A DNA stretch of 14,175 bases from Nitrososphaerales archaeon. Lineage in GTDB: Archaea; Thermoproteota; Nitrososphaeria; Nitrososphaerales; CADDZS01. Under the pieces are notes generated by a model. It saw only the letters and a program-made list of their open reading frames with translations, made no database searches and was not told the DNA's origin. Below are positions 6,243 to 13,344 of the stretch, one piece after another (position 1 is the stretch's first letter; each line of letters starts with the position of its first letter). The stretch spans positions 1-14,175 of the forward strand of contig JASHXQ010000154.1 in assembly GCA_030043455.1 (NCBI GenBank), written 5' to 3'. Position numbers and translations under genes: made by a program.

Positions 6243-7250
6243 CTATCGACCTTCCATGATTTCCGTGGCTAGGTCGTGATAGAGAAAGCAAGAGACATCT
6301 CGATCACTTCCGTCACTGCTGAGCTTTGGTTCCTGGATTTTGCACTTTTCCATAACGAAAGGACAACGAGGATTGTAACGACAACCCTTTGGGATGAAAA
6401 TCAGACTGGGCGGCTCTCCTTTGATCGGCGGAGGCAAGGCCATCTCTGCCAGCTTTGGGGCGGAAGAAAGTAGTGCTTTCGTATAGGGATGTTTTGGACT
6501 GGCCAAAAGAGTTTCTGCCGGCCCGTACTCTACTATTTTCCCCAGATACATGACGGCAATGGTGTCAGCCATGAACTTGGCAACATTTGGGTCGTGCGTG
6601 ATGAGTAGATAGGTAAATTTCTCCAATTCTTGAAGATTGACGAGGAGGTTTAGGACCTGCGCCTGAATCGAAACGTCGATCGATGAGGTTGGCTCGTCCA
6701 GAACGATCAAGTCGGGCTTACTCACTATCGACCGGGCGATGGCAACGCGCTGCTTTTGGCCCCCACTGAGTTCGGAAGTTCGCCGGTTAAGAATAGAGCT
6801 CTCCAGGCTCACAAGCTGCAAAGCCTCGGTAACTCGGCTTTGAATTTCAGTCTTCTTTAGATTCAATTTCGAAAGTGGTTCTGCGACGCAATCGTGGACA
6901 GTCATGAATGGATCCAATGAGGCTGAGGGATCTTGAAACACCATCTGGAGTTTGCCCCTCAAGGATCTCGATTCAGCATCGCCCCCCACTTTCTTTCCCG
7001 CCAGCATAATTTCCCCGGCTGTCGGTGAATCCAGTCCAACGATGAGTCGTCCCAGGGTGGTCTTTCCTGATCCGCTTTCACCAAGCAGTACGACCGTCTC
7101 TCCATTTTGAATTCTGAGTGAAACTTCTGCCAGGGCGAGCACAAATTTCGCTTTTTTCCTGCGAATGACCTCAGACAATCCTCGATTTAGGGCAAACTCT
7201 TTGGAGACATCTTTTATCTCGAGCAGGTACCCCGGGGGTGTTTCAGGCGT
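6243..7250 (-). CDS. Peptide ABC transporter ATP-binding protein, DppF/OppF type, apparently ACG-initiated
   Basis: One of the two ATPases of the importer. Numbered from the ACG at 7250 (335 aa): A-loop aromatic in 'VSKEF' (F19), Walker A GESGSGKTT (57-65), Q-loop 'VFQDP', signature LSGGQ (161-165), Walker B LIVLDE (181-186), switch His219. The oligopeptide-transporter C-terminal extension holds four Cys (290, 296, 303, 321; C-x5-C-x6-C-x17-C). The first canonical start in frame is TTG 7178, which would remove the first beta strand and A-loop. Family-like sequence ('YLLEIKDVSKEFAL') runs upstream of it to an in-frame TGA at 7256. The ACG at 7250 gives the normal OppF N-terminus, has AGGTG 8 nt before it, and overlaps the upstream gene's stop by 8 nt. 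ATPase identity is certain; the start is inferred. Confidence 0.92.
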   Translation of the reverse strand, partial: TPETPPGYLLEIKDVSKEFALNRGLSEVIRRKKAKFVLALAEVSLRIQNGETVVLLGESGSGKTTLGRLIVGLDSPTAGEIMLAGKKVGGDAESRSLRGKLQMVFQDPSASLDPFMTVHDCVAEPLSKLNLKKTEIQSRVTEALQLVSLESSILNRRTSELSGGQKQRVAIARSIVSKPDLIVLDEPTSSIDVSIQAQVLNLLVNLQELEKFTYLLITHDPNVAKFMADTIAVMYLGKIVEYGPAETLLASPKHPYTKALLSSAPKLAEMALPPPIKGEPPSLIFIPKGCRYNPRCPFVMEKCKIQEPKLSSDGSDRDVSCFLYHDLATEIMEGR

Positions 7251-8235
7251 AGTTCACGCACCTGACCAGCCTGTCTCCTCGGGGTATTTGAGCCGGGACA
7301 CGGGCAAGACATACTTCATGTACGTAAGGACACCTGGGGGCAAAAGCGCACTTGCCCTCAACATCCTTCCAGCTGAAGGATCCTGTGATTGATTTCAGCG
7401 CCCCTTCCCTCTTGGATTGCGAAGGGATACTACCAATTAACCCAACTGTGTAGGGGTGCTCCGGAGACAATAGAATGTCCCTTGTGGGTCCTACTTCCTG
7501 GACCAGTCCACCATAAAGAACTGCAATCTTATCACAAAGCGAGCCGGCAACGGCAAGATCATGCGTGATATACAGCACCGACATTTTGGTTTTTTCCACG
7601 ATCTCCTTCAGCAGATTCAAGACTTGCCCTTGAGTAGTCACATCGAGAGCCGTGGTGGGTTCGTCAGCGATTAGAAGCTTCGGTGATTCCGCAACCGCCA
7701 TGGCCAGCATGACACGCTGATTTTGTCCACCTGAAAGCTGATGCGGATATCGCCGCATGATATACCTAGAATCCCCGATTCTAACAGACTCGAGGCTCTG
7801 GATTGCAATTTCATTAGCCTTGTTCCTGTCGAAGCGTTGCGAAGATCGCTTCATTCGAACTGCTATCGCCTCGATAAGCTGGCTACCGACCGTTTCCAAT
7901 GGGTCGAGACTCATGAAAGGATCTTGGAAGACCATAAACAAACCAGTCCCCCTGAGCTTGTTGATAGTCGAGCGATTTGCCCTAATCATGTCCACGCCTA
8001 ATAGCTGTATTTTTCCTCCAGTACACTTTGCGACTCGGTTGTCAAGAAGATTGGCAATGGCGAGAGCAAGCGTACTTTTGCCAGAACCACTCTCACCGAC
8101 AACTCCAAACATCTCACCTCGCTCGATCCTCAGCGAGACGCCACGGAGGGCGTGAACAATCCCCGTGGGGGAATTATAGTCCACACTCAGGTCCTGAACG
8201 TCCAGCACCGGCTGGCGTGCGGCTGCTTCAGTCAA
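7243..8235 (-). CDS. Peptide ABC transporter ATP-binding protein, DppD/OppD type
   Basis: A 330-aa ATPase that pairs with the OppF-type product. Motifs in order: Walker A GESGSGKST (47-55), Q-loop Q104 ('VFQDP'), signature LSGGQ (167-171), Walker B LLIADE (187-192), D-loop 'ALD', switch H225. The C-terminal oligopeptide-transporter domain 'SPEHPYTVGLIGSIP' follows, then 'CAFAPRCPYVHEVC' with four Cys (296, 302, 309, 326; C-x5-C-x6-C-x16-C). This four-Cys layout is shared with the partner ATPase and is the position where structures of related DppD/OppD proteins show an iron-sulfur cluster. The TTG start at 8235 is 10 nt after the binding-protein stop. No strong SD is visible, and a GTG at codon 10 is an alternative. 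Confidence 0.93.
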   Translation of the reverse strand: MTEAAARQPVLDVQDLSVDYNSPTGIVHALRGVSLRIERGEMFGVVGESGSGKSTLALAIANLLDNRVAKCTGGKIQLLGVDMIRANRSTINKLRGTGLFMVFQDPFMSLDPLETVGSQLIEAIAVRMKRSSQRFDRNKANEIAIQSLESVRIGDSRYIMRRYPHQLSGGQNQRVMLAMAVAESPKLLIADEPTTALDVTTQGQVLNLLKEIVEKTKMSVLYITHDLAVAGSLCDKIAVLYGGLVQEVGPTRDILLSPEHPYTVGLIGSIPSQSKREGALKSITGSFSWKDVEGKCAFAPRCPYVHEVCLARVPAQIPRGDRLVRCVNYA

Positions 8236-8245
8236 CTTTTTGGCT

Positions 8246-10303
8246 TTAGCCGGAAGACTTGTAGTACATCAGTGGGAAATACATTCCCGTGAGGAACGGG
8301 TTGAGGATAACCCCGCCGACATAATCATGCGCGATCGTGTATTGTACGAGTGCATACAGCCAGAGATCCGGTGCCTGCTGATAGACCATATTGTACACTT
8401 GCTCTACTGTAGAATTGTACTGTGATGGATTCGAGATGTACGGCAGATTGAAAGTGAGATTGTTTATGGTAGCATTGTCCAACCACGCTACATTCCCGGC
8501 AAATCCACCGTAGAAGCTATTGACCGTAACAACGAGATCTTGCGCGACTGGATCCATCCATCCCGGATACCAGTACCACAACATGATGTTGGGATATGTC
8601 GTCGCGTTGCCGGCTTGCGTGAGGACCGTCTCGTCAGAGGTGGCAGTCAGCGGAGACAGAGTAACGGGGATCCCGATGTTTGCCAGATCAATCTGCATCT
8701 CTTGAGAGAGTTTCAGCTGAGCAGCGTCTCCCGACGTGTAGCTGAAGAGAAGTGTGGGAATCGTTTTACCAGATGGGTTTACCGTGGTCCCATTTGGAAG
8801 GCTCACTGCGAAGCCCGCGCCCGTAAGCAATTGAATCGACTCTGTAGGATCGTAGGCGTACACAGATAGATTCCCGGGGTTATAGTAGGCATCGCCCGGG
8901 GGAATAGGGCCGACATACGGCTTTGCATAACCCGCCGCGACGGACTGGATCAATTGAGAAATATTTACCGCGTGGACGATTGCCTGACGAACAGCGGTGA
9001 TATTGGTGGGATATTTCTGCGTGTCCAGAGGAGCCATCAGATAAGCAAAGGTCGGCGCATTCGGGTACCCCGTGATGTTAACACCCGGGTACCCTTCAAG
9101 ACTAGAAAGATACGATGGAGCTACAGCTAGTGCGGGGGTAGGTGGTCCTTGGATTATGCCTGCTTGATTATTCTCGAATCCCTGCAACACTTGAGAAACT
9201 GCTCCGTTGAAGTACTGAGTGATTACTACTGGAATGTGGGGTGGGGTCAGCATAATATTACTCTGAGAGGCAGGCAGCTTGGCCGCCCAGTAGTTCGGGT
9301 TGGCTACAAAGGTAACGTATTCGCTCGGAACATAATTCTTGACTTCGTAGGGCCCTGTGCTCATGGTGTGGGTATTCATGAAAGTACTTTCATTATTGAT
9401 TGTCACTCCGCCATTTGCGTTCACGTACGCCGGGTCGGTTATCAGGGCACCGGGTGAAGCCAGCACTAGCTGGAAGAAATTGTAGGGCTGTATCAAATTA
9501 AACTCGATTTCATAGTTGTTTATCACCTGTACGGCCTGGCCGGGATAGCTCATGATATTTTGAATGGTAGTATTCGCGGTGTTGAAGTTACTCAAAAGGG
9601 CAGCTAGATCGGTGGCTACCTGAGTCGGCTGTGCCGTAACATTCGTAGTAAACTGGTAGCCATTCGCACTCATGGCGTTTTGTACCCCGGCAGGAATGTT
9701 GACACCCTCAGCGTAAGCAGTGGTTCCATTGTATAGCATATTTGTGAAGAAGGTCGCTGCATACTGATTCATTACAATGTCCCGGTAAAAGTTGTACCAA
9801 ACCACCGAGGCATTGAACGCGTCGCCGTTCGCAAACCAAGAATCATTTCGCAGGATGAACGTGTATGTGGTATCGTTGGGAGCGACAGTATAGCTGGTCG
9901 ACAATATGGGGGCTAGTTCAGTGCCCGAAGTATAATTGTACATTAGAAGTCCTTGATAGACGTTAACCATAATCTCCTGTTCCTGTGTTGCAAACCCTGT
10001 AGCCACATCGTATGAAATCGGCCCAGAAATACTAGTGTATTCTACCAGCTCACTTGTATTCGTGGGGCCCTGAGCGGAACTCGAGCTTGTTGAACTTGAA
10101 GTATTGGAGGATGAAATAGAAGTCGAAGAGCTTGTGGTCGGGGAGGAACTCGAAGAAGATGTACTACTGGAGATTGAGGAGCTTGTGGTCGTAGTCGACT
10201 TTGAGGTGGCTAGAACGACTGCAACCCCCGCGATAATCACAATTACGATAACAACAATGACAGCAACCATCCTTCCGATGGCTCTGAATCCCGAAGTGAA
10301 CAT
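8246..10303 (-). CDS. Membrane-anchored peptide-type solute-binding protein (SBP family 5)
   Basis: The 685-aa extracytoplasmic receptor of the importer. Residues 11-32 form one hydrophobic helix without a lipobox Cys, probably an uncleaved anchor or signal. Residues 33-77 are almost only Ser and Thr, an extended and probably O-glycosylated stalk typical of archaeal binding proteins. The family-5 fold follows, with 'WFANGDAFNASVVWYNFYRD' (156-175), 'MSTGPYEVKNYVPSEYVTF' and 'NPNYW' (335-339), and 'VRQAIVHAVNISQLIQSVAAGYAKP' in shortened form further on. Many N-x-[ST] sequons suggest N-glycosylation. It is longer than bacterial homologues (about 520-550 aa), partly through an insert near 195-260. 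ATG 10303 lies 26 bp from a TATA-like box. As first gene of the operon it is probably the most expressed. Ligand by family: peptides; not provable here. Confidence 0.93.
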   Translation of the reverse strand: MFTSGFRAIGRMVAVIVVIVIVIIAGVAVVLATSKSTTTTSSSISSSTSSSSSSPTTSSSTSISSSNTSSSTSSSSAQGPTNTSELVEYTSISGPISYDVATGFATQEQEIMVNVYQGLLMYNYTSGTELAPILSTSYTVAPNDTTYTFILRNDSWFANGDAFNASVVWYNFYRDIVMNQYAATFFTNMLYNGTTAYAEGVNIPAGVQNAMSANGYQFTTNVTAQPTQVATDLAALLSNFNTANTTIQNIMSYPGQAVQVINNYEIEFNLIQPYNFFQLVLASPGALITDPAYVNANGGVTINNESTFMNTHTMSTGPYEVKNYVPSEYVTFVANPNYWAAKLPASQSNIMLTPPHIPVVITQYFNGAVSQVLQGFENNQAGIIQGPPTPALAVAPSYLSSLEGYPGVNITGYPNAPTFAYLMAPLDTQKYPTNITAVRQAIVHAVNISQLIQSVAAGYAKPYVGPIPPGDAYYNPGNLSVYAYDPTESIQLLTGAGFAVSLPNGTTVNPSGKTIPTLLFSYTSGDAAQLKLSQEMQIDLANIGIPVTLSPLTATSDETVLTQAGNATTYPNIMLWYWYPGWMDPVAQDLVVTVNSFYGGFAGNVAWLDNATINNLTFNLPYISNPSQYNSTVEQVYNMVYQQAPDLWLYALVQYTIAHDYVGGVILNPFLTGMYFPLMYYKSSG
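10073..10207 (-). repeat. Low-complexity Ser/Thr stalk-coding tract
   Basis: This tract encodes residues 33-77 of the binding protein, nearly all Ser or Thr from mixed AGC/AGT/TCN/ACN codons. It forms a biased, imperfectly repetitive region that also leaves long antisense frames open. It is coding sequence, not a separate gene. Confidence 0.8.
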
Positions 10304-10325
10304 ACTCGCTTACTTCTCCAAGATT

Positions 10326-10332
10326 TATTTAA
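10326..10332 (-). promoter_or_regulatory. TATA-like box of the peptide transporter operon
   Basis: The minus strand reads TTAAATA, centred 26 bp before the ATG at 10303. This fits a leaderless transcript starting at or near the first codon. A GGAG about 10 nt before the ATG would be usable only if transcription began further upstream. Confidence 0.6.
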
Positions 10333-10342
10333 TAATTGTGTC

Positions 10343-10361
10343 ATTTTGTGAACCACAAAAT
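10343..10361. promoter_or_regulatory. 19-bp palindrome, candidate operator in a divergent promoter region
   Basis: ATTTTGTGAACCACAAAAT is a perfect 8-bp inverted repeat around a 3-bp centre. It lies between the TATA-like box of the transporter operon (10326-10332) and the weaker one of the peptidase gene (10365-10374), so one bound dimer could affect both. The bound regulator is unknown. Confidence 0.55.
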
Positions 10362-10364
10362 TCA

Positions 10365-10374
10365 GAATTATTTT
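10365..10374 (+). promoter_or_regulatory. Possible TATA-like element for the M24 peptidase gene
   Basis: GAATTATTTT is the only AT-rich element at roughly the right distance (about 22 bp, centre to ATG 10391). There is no SD before that ATG, which is compatible with a leaderless transcript. The spacing is a little short, so this is tentative. Confidence 0.4.
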
Positions 10375-10390
10375 TCGAGAGTCGTGTCAA

Positions 10391-11581
10391 ATGTCGAATG
10401 AACAACGCGCTAAACCAAAATTACCCAAATATCCCGGTTATCCAGAAAGGGAATTTCACGATAGGATTTCCCGCGCGAAGAAAGTACTTCGAGAGCTGCA
10501 TCTCGATGCACTCTTCTTAACCGCCTGGGAGAACGTTCACTACCTTAGTGGCTTCAACAACTCCGCATTTGCAACAACGAAGGATTTCCCGTACGTTCTA
10601 ATCGTTACGCAAACTGGGGAGAGCATCTTCGTCGTGAGGGAAGTCATGATCGCCTCTGCTAGACAAACCTCTTGGATAGAGGATATTCGAAGCTACAGGC
10701 TTCCATCTGACTCGAAACAAGTGGTGAGCAAGGCGATTTCTGATCTGGATCTCGAGGGTAGTCGAATGGGAGCTGAACTTGGCGAAAACATGGCAGTCAA
10801 ATTTTCCACAGGCCTGTTCCTCGAAATGATGAGCCAATTCGGCCAGAGCTATGTGGATGGATCTCACGCGATGTGGAAACTCAGAATGGTCAAGTCACCG
10901 TTTGAGATCAAAAGGATAAGTCGGGCTTGCAAGATCGCGAGCACAGCATTCGAGCGCGCTTTACAGAAACTTCGGGCGGGAATGACCGAGAGGGAGTTCT
11001 CAATCCTAATAGGGAGGTACATGATGGAAGAAGGGGCCGACGCTCCTGCTTGGCCTGTCACTATTCAAAGCGATAAGAAATTTCATGACGGACTCATGGG
11101 AGGATTTGCTGACGATACGAGGCTAAGGAAGGGAGATATCGTACAGGTTGACTGGGGCGCCAAATACCAGCAGTACGAATCAGACCTGAACCGGATGGCG
11201 ATCATTGGAAGGCAGCCCACCGTCACTGAGAAGGATCATTGGAATCTTTACGTGGAAGCAAACAAGAGGGGGATCTCTGCAATAAGACCTGGAATTACTG
11301 CTTCGGACGTATTCAGAGCAACGTCCAGCGTATTTGAAGAGGCCGGATTGAAGAACACTAATGTTAGGGCGGGGCACGGAATTGGGCTTGAGGGCCACGA
11401 ACCCCCTCACTTGGGTCTGCACGATAGTACTTTGTTGGAAGCCAACATGGTTTTTGCGGTAGAACCCTTTGGGGTCCCGAATAAGGACGGGCTTATTTTG
11501 AATTGTGAAGATGACGCAGTATGTACTGAGACGGGATCCAGAAGGCTTACTACGGTAAGTCGAGAAATCTACGTAGCATAA
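10391..11581 (+). CDS. M24-family metallopeptidase (Xaa-Pro dipeptidase/aminopeptidase-like)
   Basis: A 396-aa cytosolic 'pita-bread' metallopeptidase. The N-terminal creatinase-like domain (about 20-165; 'NVHYLSGF' at 48-55) precedes the catalytic domain (about 170-396). The five expected di-metal ligands are present: D254 ('VQVDWGA'), D265 ('YESDLNR'), H329 ('AGHGIGLEGHEPP'), E358 ('FAVEPFG') and E373 ('NCEDDAVCTETG'). His336 is the usual second active-site His. The family removes N-terminal residues from Xaa-Pro peptides or splits Xaa-Pro dipeptides. Some relatives act on creatine or other amides, and exact specificity cannot be read here. It is transcribed divergently from the peptide importer across an 87-bp shared control region, which supports a role in degrading imported peptides. 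Its stop is 1 bp from the convergent hyuB-type stop. Confidence 0.92.
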   Translation: MSNEQRAKPKLPKYPGYPEREFHDRISRAKKVLRELHLDALFLTAWENVHYLSGFNNSAFATTKDFPYVLIVTQTGESIFVVREVMIASARQTSWIEDIRSYRLPSDSKQVVSKAISDLDLEGSRMGAELGENMAVKFSTGLFLEMMSQFGQSYVDGSHAMWKLRMVKSPFEIKRISRACKIASTAFERALQKLRAGMTEREFSILIGRYMMEEGADAPAWPVTIQSDKKFHDGLMGGFADDTRLRKGDIVQVDWGAKYQQYESDLNRMAIIGRQPTVTEKDHWNLYVEANKRGISAIRPGITASDVFRATSSVFEEAGLKNTNVRAGHGIGLEGHEPPHLGLHDSTLLEANMVFAVEPFGVPNKDGLILNCEDDAVCTETGSRRLTTVSREIYVA

Positions 11582-11593
11582 ACTACGCTTTTT
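11572..11593 (+). terminator. Possible hairpin/T-tract terminator between convergent genes
   Basis: CGTAG (11572-11576) and CTACG (11583-11587) form a 5-bp stem with a 6-nt loop, followed by C and five T (11589-11593). It spans the abutting stop codons of the peptidase and hyuB-type genes. The stem is short, but a T-tract alone can end transcription in archaea. Confidence 0.35.
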
Positions 11594-13340
11594 CTCTCAA
11601 CAACGCAGTAGCTTCGGTGTCCACTTCCATCGTTTCGGCGTTGATGACAACCCCGTAATCCTCTTGAGCACTCTTTAACGAAACGTATCCCTGCAAGACA
11701 TCATTTCTTACGGAATTCACCTCTCGCTCGTGCGGATCGCCCCAACCTCCTCCCCCTCCAAGGCGGAGTGAAATTAGGTCCCCCGCATAAATCGGTGCCG
11801 ACGGGGCCTTGAGGATTTCATAACCTTCCTCTGTTTTCGCTACCGCATGTTTTTCGATCCCAGCGTTCTTCGTCGCAACGATGGAATAATTTCTGGATCC
11901 CGGCTTGCCCCCGTTTATTCCCCAGTGGGGAGCGAAACTCCTCTCGATTACGGAGATCATGTTTGCAGGTCCGAGGCACCTCCAATCGCGCCTTATTCCC
12001 AGTCCTCCTCTAAATTTGCCCGCCCCGCCACTGTCCTGCTGGAGCTCGTACCGTTCGGTGATAACTGGGGCACGAGTCTCTTCTACCTCGCAAGGCAGGT
12101 TTCTCGAGCAGGCCTCAGACATGACGATCAGAGCATTCCCACCGTCAGAAGATTGAGAAGCTCCTTGACCACAGCCTTCGATCGAGGCTTCGAGCCAGAA
12201 CCTCCTCGTCCCGGGATACCAACCATAGCGCATCAGCGCACCAAGATCTCCTCCAGAACAGGCTGGAAGTCGGTCTGGAAAGACCGGTGAAAGAACCTTG
12301 TACATCAATTCGAAAGACGCGTCCGTGGGCCACCCATAGAGCATGGTGGGAGCCACGTTGGAATCAACGTTGAATACACACCCGAATGGTGCTATGACCT
12401 CGAGGGGTCTGAAGGTACCTTCATGCGCAGGGGTGTAAGGAGCAGTCAGAAGTTTCGCCATTAGCCTCGAGTTAGAAATAGTGTTGATGATCGGAGAGTT
12501 CATGGGCCCTTTTTGTTGTTCATCCGACCCCGTGTAATCGATAATTAGGCGGTCGGCGGAAATAGTGAAGGTCATTTTCATTTTGATCCGTTTTCCCTTC
12601 ACAACGCCGTCATCATCGCAGAAGTCCTCTCCCGACCAGGTACCTTTCGGCATTTTCTCTAGGGCGTTCAATGTCTCCTTCTCCGCGAAGTCGTTTATCT
12701 GCGCCAAACAATCCATCGCCGTTTCGTAACCGTACTTGTCGAGAAGTTTCGTTACACGTTGTTTCGCTATGAGGACCGCTCCAACTTGCGCCAGTATTTC
12801 CCTCCACACAGTATCCGGTGCGCGCGAGTTGTACATGATTATGTCTCTAATTTCTGAATCCAGCTCACCTTTCTTGAAGAGTTTCACAGGAGGAATCCGA
12901 AGGCCTTCTTGGAACGGATCGGTCGAGTCAGTGGGATACGGATCTTTTCCACCAAAGTCCACCAAATGGCCCTTGTCTGTAGCGTAACCGAATAATCGAT
13001 TCTTGTAGAATATCGGAGCGAATATTACGCCTTCAGGTGGGTGTGAACCCGTGTAAAGGGGCGTAGTTGCCATGACGATGTCTTCGTCCCCGATCTTTTC
13101 TTCTCCGATTGTGCTAACACATTTTTTCACAGCCGGTGGAAGCGTGCCCATGAAAGCCGTGAGTCCCGGAGCTTCAGCGAGTAATCCTCCCTGCGAATCT
13201 ACGAGACCACAGGCGAAATCTAGATCTTCATAGATGATCGTGGAAGGGGATGTACGGATCATCGTTTCACGCATTTCTCGCGAAATGGAGAGAAGATTGT
13301 TCTTTACGACTGAAACGGTGATGGAATTGGCACGAGGCAT
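11583..13340 (-). CDS. hyuB: Hydantoinase B/oxoprolinase-type subunit
   Basis: A 585-aa protein of the HyuB family (N-methylhydantoinase B, acetophenone/acetone carboxylase alpha-like, 5-oxoprolinase C-terminal half). Family signs are the opening 'NNLLSISREMRETMIRTSPS...DFACGLVD', the 'GHLVDFGG' segment, 'FQEGLRIPPVKLFKKG', 'MYNSRAPDTVWREILAQVGA', 'CEVEETRAPVITERYELQQDSGGAGKFRGGLGI' in order, and 'GGGGGWGDP' at about 528-536. With HyuA it would open a cyclic amide (5-oxoproline, a hydantoin or similar) using ATP, or carboxylate a ketone; sequence alone does not decide. The ATG at 13340 is 4 nt after the hyuA-type stop (TAG 13347-13345), with GGAGTGA inside the end of hyuA as a likely SD. Length is normal. 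Strong family match; substrate open. Confidence 0.9.
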   Translation of the reverse strand: MPRANSITVSVVKNNLLSISREMRETMIRTSPSTIIYEDLDFACGLVDSQGGLLAEAPGLTAFMGTLPPAVKKCVSTIGEEKIGDEDIVMATTPLYTGSHPPEGVIFAPIFYKNRLFGYATDKGHLVDFGGKDPYPTDSTDPFQEGLRIPPVKLFKKGELDSEIRDIIMYNSRAPDTVWREILAQVGAVLIAKQRVTKLLDKYGYETAMDCLAQINDFAEKETLNALEKMPKGTWSGEDFCDDDGVVKGKRIKMKMTFTISADRLIIDYTGSDEQQKGPMNSPIINTISNSRLMAKLLTAPYTPAHEGTFRPLEVIAPFGCVFNVDSNVAPTMLYGWPTDASFELMYKVLSPVFPDRLPACSGGDLGALMRYGWYPGTRRFWLEASIEGCGQGASQSSDGGNALIVMSEACSRNLPCEVEETRAPVITERYELQQDSGGAGKFRGGLGIRRDWRCLGPANMISVIERSFAPHWGINGGKPGSRNYSIVATKNAGIEKHAVAKTEEGYEILKAPSAPIYAGDLISLRLGGGGGWGDPHEREVNSVRNDVLQGYVSLKSAQEDYGVVINAETMEVDTEATALLREKA

Positions 13341-13344
13341 TTTT

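Noticed and set aside
10104..10520. 138-aa plus-strand open frame rich in Glu and Val
   Set aside because: It arises from reading the Ser/Thr stalk tract in antisense and runs across the promoter region into another frame of the peptidase gene.
11847..12290. 147-aa plus-strand open frame
   Set aside because: Antisense to the strongly supported hyuB-type gene; no domain signs.
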